The notes beneath the pieces are model-generated. The model saw only the letters and a program-made list of their open reading frames with translations. It did not search any database and was not told the origin of the DNA. A program made the translations under genes and the position numbers. Below are positions 12,542-22,935 of a stretch of 64,000 bases of DNA, one piece after another. Within the stretch, counting starts at the first letter, position 1. Every line of letters starts with the position of its first letter. Source of the stretch: Conchocele bisecta (taxonomy: Eukaryota; Mollusca; Bivalvia; Lucinida; Thyasiridae); the NCBI GenBank assembly GCA_029237695.1, contig CM055273.1, positions 59,137,968 to 59,201,967 of the forward strand. The letters are read 5' to 3'.

Positions 12542-13262
12542 CACAGGTAGAAGACTGGGACCTATGACCCAGTAATTGGCTCTTTTGAAAAACGTTAACC
12601 CACCCACCCATTTCAATACACTATGCATTTTCAAGATGGGAATCAGATTCGCAAAACAAAATATTTTTGGGCTCCCTCAAACACCACATATTTCGATTTT
12701 TCTGCTGCATTATGTATCTGATAATCGATAAATGCCTTATCTCCTCAAATATATTCACTTCATTCATCTGCTTTTAGCGAAATGCTAAAAGCAGATGAAT
12801 GAAGTGAATATATTTACGTTAGTTACGGGCAAAATAGCTACCAAAGACGAGGCGATAATTTTTTGTCCGAATAAATGTCACTCATTATTGTGGGCTGTGG
12901 AAGCATCAATAAGGTGTTAAATCAGGTGGCGATGCGTGAATCTGGTTGTGTGGGATTCTTTCGGAGAGAGAAATTTCTCTGTAACTGTGGTAGCTAAACT
13001 ATGTGTAACTAACACTATACTAAATACAAATGTTTAATGTAAATATGTTTGGGGGGGGGGGAATGCATCATCTATTGCCAGAGACGATAGTCGAAACTTG
13101 TTGTGTTTGAGCGAGACCGAAACTTAGCCTATCTAGAGCATTTTTCCAAACTGTTGTCTACCTTGAAAAGCCTTAATGTATAGCGTATGGAAATGGGTTG
13201 GTGGGGTAACGTTATTCAAATGAGCCAATTATTGAGTCCTATGTCCGAGTCTTCCACCTGTG
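12542..13262. mobile_element. hAT-like foldback element (non-autonomous)
   Basis: The ends are imperfect inverted repeats of at least 75 bp: CACAGGTAGAAGACT on the left and its complement (AGTCTTCCACCTGTG) on the right, continuing through the AACGTTAACCCACCC block. The flanking 8-mers ATTTACAT (12534-12541) and ATTTACAG (13263-13270) match at 7 of 8 bases, as expected for hAT target duplications. No transposase is encoded. A second, short member of the same family lies at 47858-48052. An internal 30-bp perfect palindrome and a run of ten or more Gs near 13050 are further oddities. Confidence 0.78.
12747..12815. repeat. Perfect 30-bp inverted repeat
   Basis: The arms at 12747-12776 and 12786-12815 are perfectly complementary, with a 9-base loop. 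The hairpin sits inside the foldback element at 12542-13262 but away from its centre, so it may be a separate MITE nested in it. Confidence 0.9.
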
Positions 13263-13552
13263 ATTTACAGTGTTTCGAGCATATGTTTTGGGATTATTTT
13301 GTAAGTTGGAGCATGTTTGTCATATGAGGCAGTTTCAATTCAGCCGCTGACTTTTTGCGCCACCACCAGGGTGGTCACAGGTGATTGAATTTATATTACT
13401 TAACAATAATTAAACCTATGTTTTAACTGTATGTGGCCGGTCTGGCTCTTATTCCCCCTTTACTCTGGGAAACCACACCAAAAAGGCCCGTAAAGTGTTT
13501 GTGGTTGTTCTTTATCTGGAGCGATGTCACTAGTCACAGTGGAATGGACAGA

Positions 13553-13872
13553 ACTGTAAATACAATATTTACCAGACAATTATTTTAATATATTTTACAT
13601 GTACAATGGCGATGTGAAGAGAATGGCGTCGAATGAAAAAGTGCCAATACAAGTCAATACACGTTCCCGATTTCTAAATGGATTTCCAGCGATATTTGCA
13701 ATATAAATTGATATTTATATTGCACATATCTCTATAAACAAAGACAATACAGCAATACACAATAATATACCGAAACTTTACCTGTAAATACAATATTTAC
13801 CAGACAATTATTGTAATATATATTGCATGTACAATGGTGATGTGAAGAGAATGGCGTCGAATGAAAAAGTGT
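13553..13872 (+). repeat. Direct repeat pair, ~90 bp
   Basis: The sequence from CTGTAAATACAATATTTACC to GTCGAATGAAAAAGTG occurs at 13553-13643 and again at about 13781-13872 with a few substitutions. Other than this, 13263-14232 is AT-rich and without a convincing gene. Confidence 0.85.
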
Positions 13873-14232
13873 GTCGTGTTGCGTGCGCATACAACATGCA
13901 TTCCAGTGTTAGTCACGTGATAGGAGAACAATGGCGCAGCCGATAAGTACTGAAATAGAATAGTTCAGTATGCTACATAAAAGTATTACGTTTTACACTA
14001 TTGACTAACTACAGGTACGACTACACTATAAGTACGCTTACGGCAGATAACATTGATTATAGATTGGATGGTAATATACACAACAAATACACAGGTTTTT
14101 GTAATATCTATTTCCATAAAATAATTTCAACCGCCACATTTATATTGATTTGCATCCCAACAGTTCGACATAATCTTGGACGTGAACTTTTCTTTCGGAC
14201 TTCCTTTGTTATATTAGCAGAATGATCAATAA

Positions 14233-14495
14233 TAGTAGTATATAGGGAGTCAAAATGATACCACCTACTGTGATATCATTTACAACCCTCTATAATACCC
14301 CCACCACCCCCGAAAAATCAAAAATTGGTTAACGAGGAAATTGTCTCCCGACAGCAAATTCATAAATTTGCAACCCCCTATAAAACCCCCACGAGGAAAT
14401 TTATGAATTTTTGAGAAAATAATTAATGCAATTTCAATGAGATAGTTTATATTCCAACACCCCATTTTTCTCCTCCAATATAGCTAATTGATTTC
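14233..14495 (+). repeat. Left terminal inverted repeat of the Polinton
   Basis: These 263 bp are the reverse complement of 31343-31605 with no indel and, by eye, one substitution (CCGAAAAATC here versus CCGAACAATC on the other side, near 14315). The repeat contains its own smaller palindromic stretches around AAATTCATAAATTT. Beyond 14495 the two sides diverge at once. Confidence 0.96.
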
Positions 14496-14545
14496 TACGA
14501 TGTCGAATTGTAGTCCAATTATATTGGTGTCATAAATACCTTATG

Positions 14546-14565
14546 TTTTTTTCACGTCAATTGAA
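14546..14565 (+). promoter_or_regulatory. Shared upstream motif (copy 1), before the unknown paralogue pair
   Basis: TTTTTTTCACGTCAATTGAA ends 40 bases before the ATG at 14606. The same motif in the same orientation lies at 31009-31028 before the finger protein gene, and in the opposite orientation at 30983-31001 before the polymerase gene. The surrounding TTATG is also shared by the two plus-strand copies. The role as promoter or regulator binding site is inferred from position. Confidence 0.6.
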
Positions 14566-14605
14566 CATATAAATTTAATAGGTTATAATAAAATATTATA
14601 ACAAA

Positions 14606-14983
14606 ATGGATAATAAAATACGCAACGAATTGGAATTTTGTAATGACTTTGATGAAGAATTTTATGCTGCTGTTTGTACAGTATTAAAACACGGTAAAAT
14701 GACAATACCATGTGGTATCGAATACATGAAATATCAGCGTAATTTATTACGCTGCGATAAAAACGTTACATTTACAATATTAAACCGGCAATTATGTCGC
14801 CGGTATAAGTATCAAATTTATGTAATGAAGCGACTAAATAGGGTCGGAGAAACAATACCGAAACATTATCAAACTAATTTTATAAAACAGTTTACAATCA
14901 AAGACTCGTTTACGGATATGCGTTTCTACGATATCACTTTTAGCGAAGAAATTGGAAAATTATTATTAGAAATTGGAAATTGA
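14606..14983 (+). CDS. Unknown Polinton-encoded protein, paralogue 1 (125 aa)
   Basis: This is an uninterrupted ORF starting ATGGATAATAAA, 40 bases after the shared upstream motif. I do not recognise the family. The protein is rich in charged and aromatic residues and has a basic centre (RRYKYQIYVMKRLNR); no membrane segment or signal peptide is seen. Its core IEYMKYQRNLLR-x-DKNV-x-FTIL-x-RQLC recurs in the next gene, and the C-terminal part also aligns (DSFT-x-x-x-FYDI), so the two are tandem duplicates. The stop codon lies 27 bases before the ATG of the second gene. Position beside the left terminal repeat and the shared motif suggest co-regulation with the polymerase. The intact frame contrasts with the broken capsid-type genes. 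Confidence 0.75.
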   Translation: MDNKIRNELEFCNDFDEEFYAAVCTVLKHGKMTIPCGIEYMKYQRNLLRCDKNVTFTILNRQLCRRYKYQIYVMKRLNRVGETIPKHYQTNFIKQFTIKDSFTDMRFYDITFSEEIGKLLLEIGN

Positions 14984-15009
14984 ACAGAAAAAAACAACTA
15001 TTAGAGAAA

Positions 15010-15363
15010 ATGGATAATACAATACAATTGGAATTGAAAATTTTTAATAACTGTGTTGAAGAACTTTACGAAGAATACGGGGGTTATAGTCCTATATATA
15101 AATTCTATAAAATAAGAACACTAGGCGATATCGAATACATGAAATACCAGCGTAATTTATTACGCTCCGATAAAAACGTTGCATTTACAATATTATACCG
15201 GCAATTATGTCAACTATACAAGAGGCAAATACAAACATTAAGACAGATAATGCGTATCGGATATGAAACTAAGGTGTATTATATAAAATTGTTAAAACCC
15301 AACGATTCGTTTACGAATATACATTTCTACGATATCGCTTATAAAGATATTAATAATTTGTAA
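15010..15363 (+). CDS. Unknown Polinton-encoded protein, paralogue 2 (117 aa)
   Basis: The start at ATG 15010 is chosen because MDNTIQLEL lines up with MDNKIRNEL of the first paralogue; the frame stays open upstream only through a TTG. The core block is nearly identical even at DNA level (GAATACATGAAATA and AATTTATTACGCT occur in both), then the proteins diverge. The frame is intact. No known domain is recognised. It may be a small DNA- or protein-binding factor, but nothing in the sequence shows this. Confidence 0.72.
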   Translation: MDNTIQLELKIFNNCVEELYEEYGGYSPIYKFYKIRTLGDIEYMKYQRNLLRSDKNVAFTILYRQLCQLYKRQIQTLRQIMRIGYETKVYYIKLLKPNDSFTNIHFYDIAYKDINNL

Positions 15364-15970
15364 AAAAAATTTAGCAAAAGCCTCCACTCGTGCACAACAC
15401 CCCCATCGACTGGGCAGATTTCTAGCCGGCACCCAGCCACTGGGGTGTTGGGACCTTTCTTAATCCCACGCATCTGTTGGCTCACAGTCTAGTTTTACGG
15501 GTCGCCTTGAACCCCATTGCCAATTCCTCTAATTAAGAGAAACCAGCGAAGTAAGGAGAGCCTATGTGTGAATTTGGTTTCCGAAATTGCAAAGCTCTTA
15601 GGCAGAAATCTGTTAGGCCGGCACCTTTGAGCTACACAATTACATCGCCAAATACACACATATGCATAGACTGCTACCATTAAACAGACGAGACGGACGT
15701 CATACCGGATCAACAACATGGCATGCACGAGATGAGACCAATTGTTGTAAGGTCAACAAACATATATATACTCATCAGTTTCCTATACAACATACAAATG
15801 GTGTGCAAATTATAATTATTTATTATACTACCTGGTTGGCGAAAGAAAACATGTGATGGTTCGTTATTTTGTTAATTTTATAATTAATTTTGTATTTTTT
15901 TTTAATAATTTAAAGCTGAACACCCCCTATTATTACATAGTAATTAATTTATGTTGCAACGACAATGTTT
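15364..15970. other. Non-coding stretch inside the Polinton, possible inserted element
   Basis: After paralogue 2 the composition changes from AT-rich to mixed for about 450 bases (15390-15840), then returns to AT-rich. No coding frame looks real. The near-complementary pieces ACAACACCCCCAT and CTGGGGTGTTGGG lie about 50 bases apart. It may be a SINE or other insertion, but I could not identify ends or a target duplication. Confidence 0.4.
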
Positions 15971-16104
15971 CAATTACACGGGTTATGGCCCATGCGTAAA
16001 TTGATAGCCGAGGTAAACAGAGCCGAGTGTATAAATTACACGGGTTATGTCCCATGCGTAAATTGATAGCCAAGGTAAACAGAGCCGAGTGTATCAATTA
16101 CACA
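15971..16104 (+). repeat. 62-bp tandem duplication
   Basis: The block starting AATTACACGGGTTATG begins at 15972 and again at 16034, 62 bases later, with three or so substitutions; a third start (CAATTACACAG) follows at 16095. The repeat is non-coding and lies between the paralogue pair and the membrane protein gene, an end region where Polintons often carry small repeats. Confidence 0.85.
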
Positions 16105-16283
16105 GACGGTGTGTACAGTGTAATCATGTAATTCTCAGTGAAAAACATATGTTGTATAGGTATGTAAATTTGTTTACTGCACCAATATAATTAATAATTA
16201 ATAATTTTGAAAAAATTAGGAAAATTATAAAATTAAGAAAATTAGAAAATTAATTATTTTTTAAAAAATTATTTTATAAAATA

Positions 16284-16901
16284 TCACAATGGTGCTGTAA
16301 CATTTCCTCCGAATTTATTTCCAAGTTTTACCCTAAATTTATCCCAATCAGTACACTCAATTTTGGGCATGGTGGCGAGCGCCTTGATTCTTATATCATT
16401 TTTTAATTCTTCATATCTCCCCATTTCTTCCACCACGGATTCAAACTCTAAATTTGATATTTTCTTATCGGCCAACGCTTTGGACACCATAACGTCGATG
16501 CTATTTTTCTTAGACCTAGCGAGAACGGATATTCTATCATGTTTTCTACTTTTTTTCTCGAGTTTTCCACCCGCCGCCCTAATTACCATACAAAGTATTC
16601 CAGATAAAACGGTAATTCCACTCAAAACCCCTGCAAGTGGAACCGTTACAATTGTAGATAGCGTTGCAGCAGTCCCCGCACCACTCATTACAGATAAACT
16701 TGCCAGAACCGTACTAGATACTTCAGCTATGTTCGCCGCGCGCTTATATTTGTTAGCGTGTCTTTTTCTATTTGCACATTCTCTAAGTAAAATATCCTGC
16801 ATAGCGACGATATTATTCAACCTAAAATCTGAACTTCTTTCGTTAATTGGATATAGTGTTGGTGGAGTGGTATTGAGAGTTGGATATAGTGATTCGTTCA
16901 T
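16284..16901 (-). CDS. Conserved Polinton membrane-associated protein (205 aa)
   Basis: This is an intact minus-strand ORF with ATG at 16901. The N-terminal 40 residues are polar (PTLNTTPPTLYPINERSSDF). Residues about 58-110 form two hydrophobic, Gly/Ala-rich segments (SSTVLASLSVMSGAGTAATL, then VPLAGVLSGITVLSGILCMV) that could span or insert in a membrane. The C-terminal half is charged and helical (SKALADKKISNLEFESVVEE) and ends with CTDWDKFRVKLGNKFGG. Proteins of this layout are common beside the fibre-like gene in marine invertebrate Polintons; their function is unknown. It is one of the few unbroken genes in the left half, and ends close to a block repeated near 23.4 kb. Confidence 0.8.
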   Translation of the reverse strand: MNESLYPTLNTTPPTLYPINERSSDFRLNNIVAMQDILLRECANRKRHANKYKRAANIAEVSSTVLASLSVMSGAGTAATLSTIVTVPLAGVLSGITVLSGILCMVIRAAGGKLEKKSRKHDRISVLARSKKNSIDVMVSKALADKKISNLEFESVVEEMGRYEELKNDIRIKALATMPKIECTDWDKFRVKLGNKFGGNVTAPL

Positions 16902-16956
16902 ATTTAAATTTTACAAATTTATTTCAATATATTAATATTTTCCAAATTAAGTTCAA

Positions 16957-18746
16957 TTAACAATGAGACAATAGTGGAAGAACTCTCTGGGTGACCGATT
17001 TTCGTAACAAAGTTAATAACACTACCTTGGGAAAGTCTAATTCGATCATAACCGGAGAACTCAACCACCGTCGAACTATCTCCAGAGATTTTAGTGACTC
17101 CAACCCCCGTTCTTCCCCATCTACTACAATATTTATCGCGACCGCGTCCACAGGTTTACCACTACCATTAACCGAGCAGACCGCCATTCAGACAACTTCA
17201 CCTGCAGTTGTCATAGCGTATCCCCCACATTTATTACTCGCTTTGGCACCGAACGAATATTCATAGCGCCCCTCAACCAATGGGCCCCGCTTCTCAGCCC
17301 AAACTGTTATGACACGTTTTGGCGTTTTCATTGTTCGCACTATTCCGGTAAGCCCCTCGAGAGAGATATGGGTCTCAGTACGAATCTTATAAGAGGCCTC
17401 CTCAAGAGCTTTGGTCGCGGCTATGCGATCATGTTTCAGTTCCTCGGAAACTTCGGTTATTTTTCCATCTAGTTCGGTAAGTGCCGCTTCTCTACTGAGA
17501 GAGTCCTCTAAGCGCAACGTATCATAAGCCTCCGTAATGGTCGCCTGGTGGCCCTCCTTCTAGGGCTTTTTTCAACACCCGACCGGGCATCTTTTTGAAA
17601 TTCAGTTATTTTTTCCGTCTAGTTCCAGCAACCGCCGCTTCTCTGATGAGAGAGTCCTCTGAGCGCAACACCTCATAAGCCTTCGTAAGGTCCGCCTGGT
17701 GGTCTTCTCGGACTTTATCAATACCCGTTCGGACCCCCTCACCCCCAACCGAGCCTCCTTTCGAAATTTGGTTATTTTTTTGTCTAGTTCAGTAAGTGCC
17801 GCTTCTCTGTTGAGAGAGTCCTCTGAGCGCAACGCCCCATAAGCCTCCGCAATGGCCTCCTTGTGGTCTTCTCGGACCCCCTCAACCCCCGACTGGTTCC
17901 TTTCAGGAAAATATTCGGTTATCTTTTCGTCTAGTTCGGTAAGTGTCTCTTCTTTGCGGTGAGAGTTCTCTAAGCGCAACGCCATCATAAGCCTCCGCAA
18001 AATGGCCTCCCGCAAGGGTCGACTGGTGGTCTCTTTCAGAAATTCGGTTATCTTTTTCGTCTAGTTCGGTAAGTGTCGCTTCTTTGCTGTGAGAGTTCTC
18101 TAAGCGCAACGCATCATAAGCCTCCGCAATGGCCTCCGCAAGGTTCGACTGGTGGTCTTCTCGGACTTTATCAATACCCGACCGGGTCTCTTTTCGAAAT
18201 TTGGTTATTTTTTTATCTAGTTCGGCAACCGCCGCTTCTCTTATGAGAGAGTCCTCTGAGCGCAACACCTCATAAGCCTCCGTAAGGTCCGCCTGGTGGT
18301 CTTCTCGGGCTTTCTCAATACCCGACGTGGCCTCTTTTCGAAATTTGGTTATTTTTTTACCTAGTTCGGTAAATGCCGCATCTCTAATGAGAGAGTCCTC
18401 CAAGCGACGTAAGGGCCGCCTGGCGGTCTGCTCGGACTTTATCAATATCCGACCTGCTCTCTTTTCGAAATTTGGTTATTTTTTTACCTAGTTCGTTTAG
18501 TTCCGTATGCGTTTCTTCACGACTTTGTGTATTCACAGTCAGGAAATATTCTCTAAGTTGTGACAGTAGACTCTTGTGAATCTCGTCCGTGGCCATCGAT
18601 ATAGTTCTATTGATCAAGGCCTGGTTTTTGTTTTTTGGGTTAGTTAAAAAGTCGCCCTCTGTCGGGATGAATCCCCCTTCTGCCGGTTCCAAATTCTTTG
18701 AATTTGTCACCCAATCGGAAGAACTACCTGGTCCGTATATACTCAT
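16957..18746 (-). pseudogene. Fibre-like coiled-coil repeat protein, frameshifted
   Basis: Reading starts at ATG 18746 (MSIYGPGSSSDWVTNSK). It runs into a set of about 35-45-residue repeats of the type DSLIREAAVAELDKKITKF-RKE, with heptad-like spacing suggesting a trimeric coiled-coil stalk. The repeats spread over three frames with shifts near 18400, 17950 and 17550. The C-terminal domain (ITVWAEKRGPLVEG-YEYSFG) is compact and glycine/aromatic-rich, like a small knob, and is interrupted by an in-frame TGA at 17188-17190. The layout of stalk plus knob suggests a virion fibre or attachment protein, inferred from architecture. Upstream of the ATG is an AT-rich stretch with TATATATAA. Confidence 0.72.
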
Positions 18747-18820
18747 TTTCAATAATGTTGATAATATATATAAATTACGAACATGCGTTTAATTCTAAAT
18801 AATTTTTTCAAAATTATTAA

Positions 18821-19595
18821 TTAATTTGAAATTTCTAGGACGACCGAAATTGGGTAATCGTTCTTCAACTCTCGCCCTTTATCATCAAGAATAGAAATCT
18901 TCAACTCTTGGATGTGTCCCGATTCCAAAACTTTCATCTCGGGGTGTGGGAAGTCTAAGGTCACAGTCTCGCCATAGAAACAGTCGCTGGCGGGCACAGT
19001 TTTCAGTAATGTGCTGGGAGTGCCGTCTACCGTGTTGTACGATGTGTTCACCCGATCCAGGTGCACCCTGAGAGTTTTCGTGAAGGCGAAGTTTACTGGG
19101 GTATCGCCGCGGTGCTCGCCCACGGGGAAGACAAATCTCGCCGGGTGCACAAACCCTTCATCCTCGTTGTAAGTGGGTGCATATTTAAATCCTAACATTG
19201 AGGCCAACCCCGGTGAGATCCATAAACGCTTCTCAACGGACAATGTCGCAAGCCCCCCCCCGTGGCTTTTGAGACTGCGAGAGTGCCACTATCAGGAAAC
19301 TTCGCCGCGATAAAAGCTTTGAGATCTCCGAAACCCCAAAGGCCAGGAAGTAATTCGGCACTTGTGAACAGAAGGCGTTTAGTCCCCGCCCCCACCATTG
19401 GACCGCCCTCGCCCACACCAGGGCCGATAGTATCTTGGACAAATCCGGACTCGATAGACTCAACGTTTCAACGTTTTTCCACCCAACCGTGAAGGTGATT
19501 GATCTAAGGCCTACCAGGCGTTTTCCGCAGCAGTTGTCTATTAATTTTTGAAGTTCACAACTCTCTTTTTGAACATTAGTGATAGTAGCAAACAT
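18821..19595 (-). pseudogene. Putative virion structural protein, frameshifted
   Basis: The likely start is ATG 19595 (MFATITNVQKESCELQKLI), only 14 bases from the divergent ATG at 19610. Three overlapping frames each hold a part that looks coding: 19595-19450, 19416-19230 and 19243-18821. At least two indels therefore break it; a run of eight Cs at about 19253-19260 is one likely site. The C-terminal part (KISILDDKGRELKNDYPI) is beta-rich and is the kind of tail found in small capsid-associated proteins of Polintons. I cannot say whether it is the penton-type minor capsid protein. Confidence 0.65.
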
Positions 19596-19609
19596 AATAA
19601 TATCTTTCA

Positions 19610-20643
19610 ATGGATACCAAAGCATTTAGCTTTAACTCTAATGTAAAGTACGCGGTCGGAGGTAAATACACGCAAAAAGACGTTGTTAACCGCCTTGTAC
19701 ACCCAACCGTAACGGTTAGACCGGACAGCGGCTTTGCCACCAATTTTCCTAACATCTTTGAACAATATAGGCTGCCCAAGATTACTACGATGGAGGCGGT
19801 AAACGGGTGGAAAGCAACACCGATGCAGTTTTGGCAGAACCAAATAAATTTCGCTGTATGGTGCGCAACAGCCGGGTGTGGAGTTTCACATAAAGACCAT
19901 CTGACATCCCAAGAATGTCATGCTCCGAATTGTGTCTACAACTTTCACGCGTATTATACTATTAGGAGGATTCTCAAAGAACAAGGTATTTCACTACCTC
20001 AAGACGACGCCTGGGATCCCATTTCCAAACGCATACGACCCGTATGGCGTTTGAAAGACTGTGTAACGAATTTAACGTTTCAAAAGACGCGGACTGGAGA
20101 CAGAAAGCATTTCCTACCAACACCGGCCTCGGGGACGTTCTCATTCGGGGCAAGTCTGGAAATTGGGCACAGACTGATTTTAGACACGATCACTCCGGTG
20201 ACCACATCGTCAGTCGGAACGCCGGGAATTTTGACCCCGCGACTATGACTTTCGGGCCGGAAGTGTCTGGAGGTCGGCACTGTGGCGTGTTTTCTTGTAA
20301 AATGTTACCTCCGAAACTGGCTCACGTCGATTACATACAGCAGGCTGCTAAGGTTCAGAACGCGTGAGGTACATTTATGTTAGATAAGGGTATAGGTTCA
20401 CGCAGGCCGGGGTTACTCGCGTCAACGAATCCATTCGCACGTACGTCTGGGCCATCCTCGGCGCACAGAAGCAAACTCGCAGTTCTATACTGGGCACGGG
20501 AACAGCAAATGATGCACAAAAACAATTCTTTGCACTTGTAGAGGACGCCATCTCAGCTAGGGTGGACCTGGAGAAGGCGATCCAGAATTATCAAGACGTT
20601 TTTCAGAATGCCAGCCCACCCCGCAGTAGTACTAAAATTTAAT
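19610..20643 (+). pseudogene. Conserved Polinton protein next to capsid genes, frameshifted
   Basis: The start is ATG 19610. The first 150 residues are in one frame, with aromatic-rich text (MQFWQNQINFAVWCATAGCG) and four Cys/His in a cluster (CGVSHKDHL, CHAPNC). The frame then shifts near 20050-20100 into the one ending at 20367, and again to a third that ends at TAA 20643 and holds VNESIRTYVWAILGAQ and LGTGTANDAQKQFFALVEDA. This C-terminal block is well conserved in Polintons of marine animals. Function is unknown; the gene neighbourhood suggests a virion or assembly role. Confidence 0.72.
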
Positions 20644-20661
20644 TTGGGAATAGTCTTTAAT

Positions 20662-21086
20662 ATGGCACCGGAGCAATATGATTACTATCGCTACAACGGG
20701 GACCTACCCGGTTGACCGGTTTACAAATAATCAAAGATCGTAATCGCCACCGCCAATCAAAAATCGGCCACAACGGTAACGTGAACACGGATATCATCAA
20801 GCGCACCCCCAACATGATCGGTTTCAACAGTGTTGACGGAACCGATTTCATAAAACACAAAATGGATACACCTCCCCCAATTCGTAAATTGGATACACAA
20901 TCGAACCCAATTCGTAAATTGGATGCACCATCGAGTTCCATCAACAGACCAATCGCGCTTGGAGAAACACCAATCATCAACACCAATCGTAGATTGGGTG
21001 AAATTGGAAGCACAACACACGAGGAGGAGAAATTAGGGCTCGTCATCGCCCTCGTGGCGATCGGATTATTTACGCTTTGGTTGTAG
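20662..21086 (+). pseudogene. Small single-pass membrane protein with palindromic repeats, one frame break
   Basis: ATG 20662 opens MAPEQYDYYRYNGDLPG and stops at TGA after 17 codons. The rest is open in another frame from 20712, ending at 21086 with a clear hydrophobic anchor (LGLVIALVAIGLFTLWL). The middle contains the repeat PIRKLD twice, each encoded by the palindrome CCAATTCGTAAATTGG, and further palindromes such as CCAATCGTAGATTGG. It overlaps the 3' end of the opposite gene at 21066 by 21 bases. The product could be a membrane or virion protein. Confidence 0.65.
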
Positions 21087-21894
21087 GAACTCTCTGGCGA
21101 AGAATAGTAGGAGACCGGCGATTGCCACGATTAAAGCCCAGGTATTTTTAGCTAGCCATCCGGCCGTTTTTGATAATATAGATAGCAAGTAAGAAACGAT
21201 ACTTCCGATCAGTCCAGGTAGTGCGGCAGCCGCATTTTCAGCTAATTTAGCCAGGAGACAGGCCAGGGCTTTTAGTTGTTTTTTTACCCACTCCTTGGCT
21301 CCACCGGATGGCGCGGGTGCTGGTGCTGGCGCGGGTGGTGGCGCCGCACCACCAATGAAAGCTATAACTATGGTTGATATAGTCATGCCGACAGCTGCGA
21401 GGATGCTTGCTATCGTGACGCCCTGCTCTCTGAGTAGACTGTAGGGCCTCTACAGAGCGGGCCGGTATAATTGTTTTACCCCTCTTCCAATCCGTGTGAA
21501 TCCTAGTTCGTTCCTTATGAAAACGGCCACCGCCCCGGGTTTCCGGCAATGGTGCCCAGCGCTAGGGGTTTACCGGTCCTCGTGTTGACTATTGGGAGAT
21601 TTGATGCTGCTTTTAGTCGCAATCTACCGTTCAGATCAAATTTGAACTTGGAGTAGTCGCGACCGACAGAGGGGACCACACCTTTTTTCTGCCAAAACTG
21701 TTTGTAGTATCGTTTACAGCTCCCTCAAGTAATTCCTGACTTTGACTAGTGGTAGCGCCACCCAATTGTGATTGGATTGGAACTGGAGTTTCTATGGTGG
21801 GTGTCGCGAGGGAATCCTCGAAATTATCATCATCATCACCATCGAGGTAATCGTCTCTACCGATTTCATCCATGTCAACATTGTAATCACCCAT
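21066..21894 (-). pseudogene. Polinton membrane protein with Pro-rich linker and C-terminal anchors, broken
   Basis: The start is ATG 21894 (MGDYNVDMDEIGRDDYLDGD), an acidic N-terminus. A middle part (LKAASNLPIVNTRTGKPLAL, around 21620-21550) lies in another frame, and the C-terminal 106 residues (21386-21066) in a third: AP-repeat linker (PPPAPAPAPAPSGG), amphipathic KEWVKKQLKALACLLAKLAE, then two hydrophobic segments ending at PKRK. An in-frame TAG near 21455 separates the last two parts. The family usually has a long coiled-coil between these blocks. It is nearly absent here, so a deletion is likely in addition to frameshifts. Confidence 0.7.
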
Positions 21895-21970
21895 ATTTAT
21901 AATTTTCTTAAAATTAATTATGTATTAAAGACAAAACCATACGGGTTTAATAGTTTCAATAAAATTAATT

Positions 21971-22935
21971 ATGTCTTCGAGTCAATACGGTCGCAAACTC
22001 AATCCATATTGCAGACTGCGTGAGCCCCTCGGGGCAAAAGGCGTGAGACAGAGTGTCGTTATTACGAACAACCCATCGACGATCGACCAGAACCAGCAGC
22101 TCTTAGTCCGCTTCCCCAACCTCGGAACTCACGACGTCATTGTGCCGGGGACTGTTCGCCTCGCTTTCACTATTTCGCTTACATCGACGGACGCGGACCG
22201 AACCATCGTTCAGAACCTGGGTCGCGCCATCGTCAAGAAGACCATGATAAAGATTTCTGGTAATGAGGTGATGTCGATCGACGACAGCGACGTCTACCAT
22301 TGCTATCAGGACCTGTGGAAGACGGCGCAAGAGCGTGAAAACGCTGTCTATGAGGGTATTGACACCAGCAAATATAAGAACGTAACCAAACTTAGAATCG
22401 GGGCTGGTAACAAGGTAGATGGCAACGCGAGCAACAACGCAGTCGCGGGCGCTTACGGCAACCGCTTCTACATCCCGCTCGACTTTGAGTTGCTGGAGAG
22501 CCACATGCCCTACTATCAGAGTGCTTTGGCTGACCGCCTCGAATACGAACTAACGTTCAACGACTACGGCCGAGTTCTCATATCCACCGACGTGTTATCA
22601 ACGTATACGATCGATAATGTTTCGCTGGAGTACGACATGGTCACGATGCCCGAACTCACGCGATTGATCAGAACCCAGTACGCCGGGTGCGTTGCCATAC
22701 TTTATGACCGAGTTCTTCGCCATCGCAAGATGACGAAAGACAAAGGCGACACATTGTGGAATATTGTGTCAACGTACCCGGCCGCTCGATGAAAGGTATA
22801 CTGATGCTGTTCGAGGAGGCTCGGTTATCGCTCGGTGCTAGAAAAACCGACAGATTCTATAACCCCAAAATCACGAAGGTAGAGGTGACGATCGAGGGAG
22901 TCCCCAATCAACTCTATGTCCCACTGTGCGGCACA
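21971..22935 (+). pseudogene. MCP: Major capsid protein (double jelly-roll), 3' part lost
   Basis: ATG 21971 opens 273 continuous codons (to 22792) that have the character of a Polinton major capsid protein: MSSSQYGRKLNPYCRLREPL, then beta-strand-rich text with LLVRFPNLGTHDVIVPGTVR, KISGNEVMSIDD and IPLDFELLESHMPYYQSAL. One shift near 22765 moves the frame to the ORF at 22756, which carries KGILMLFEEARL and FYNPKITKVEVTIEGVPNQL. Soon after, near 22925, capsid similarity stops and ATPase sequence begins. The usual capsid protein of the group is considerably longer, so about the last third is missing. A divergent 76-bp AT-rich spacer separates it from the gene at 21894. Confidence 0.85.

Noticed and set aside
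14001..14225. 74-codon plus-strand ORF just outside the Polinton
   Set aside because: AT-rich, no motif, ends by chance at the element edge.
14228..14234. 6-bp target site duplication of the Polinton
   Set aside because: With the usual AG end the flanking 6-mers match only partly. A 5-mer TAATA matches if the end is moved one base, but in such AT-rich DNA this could be chance.
16363..16935. 190-codon plus-strand ORF opposite the membrane protein gene
   Set aside because: It is the reverse-strand shadow of the gene at 16284-16901; its composition mirrors that gene.
22103..22504. 133-codon minus-strand ORF within the capsid gene
   Set aside because: Shadow of the major capsid protein frame, which has clear family character.
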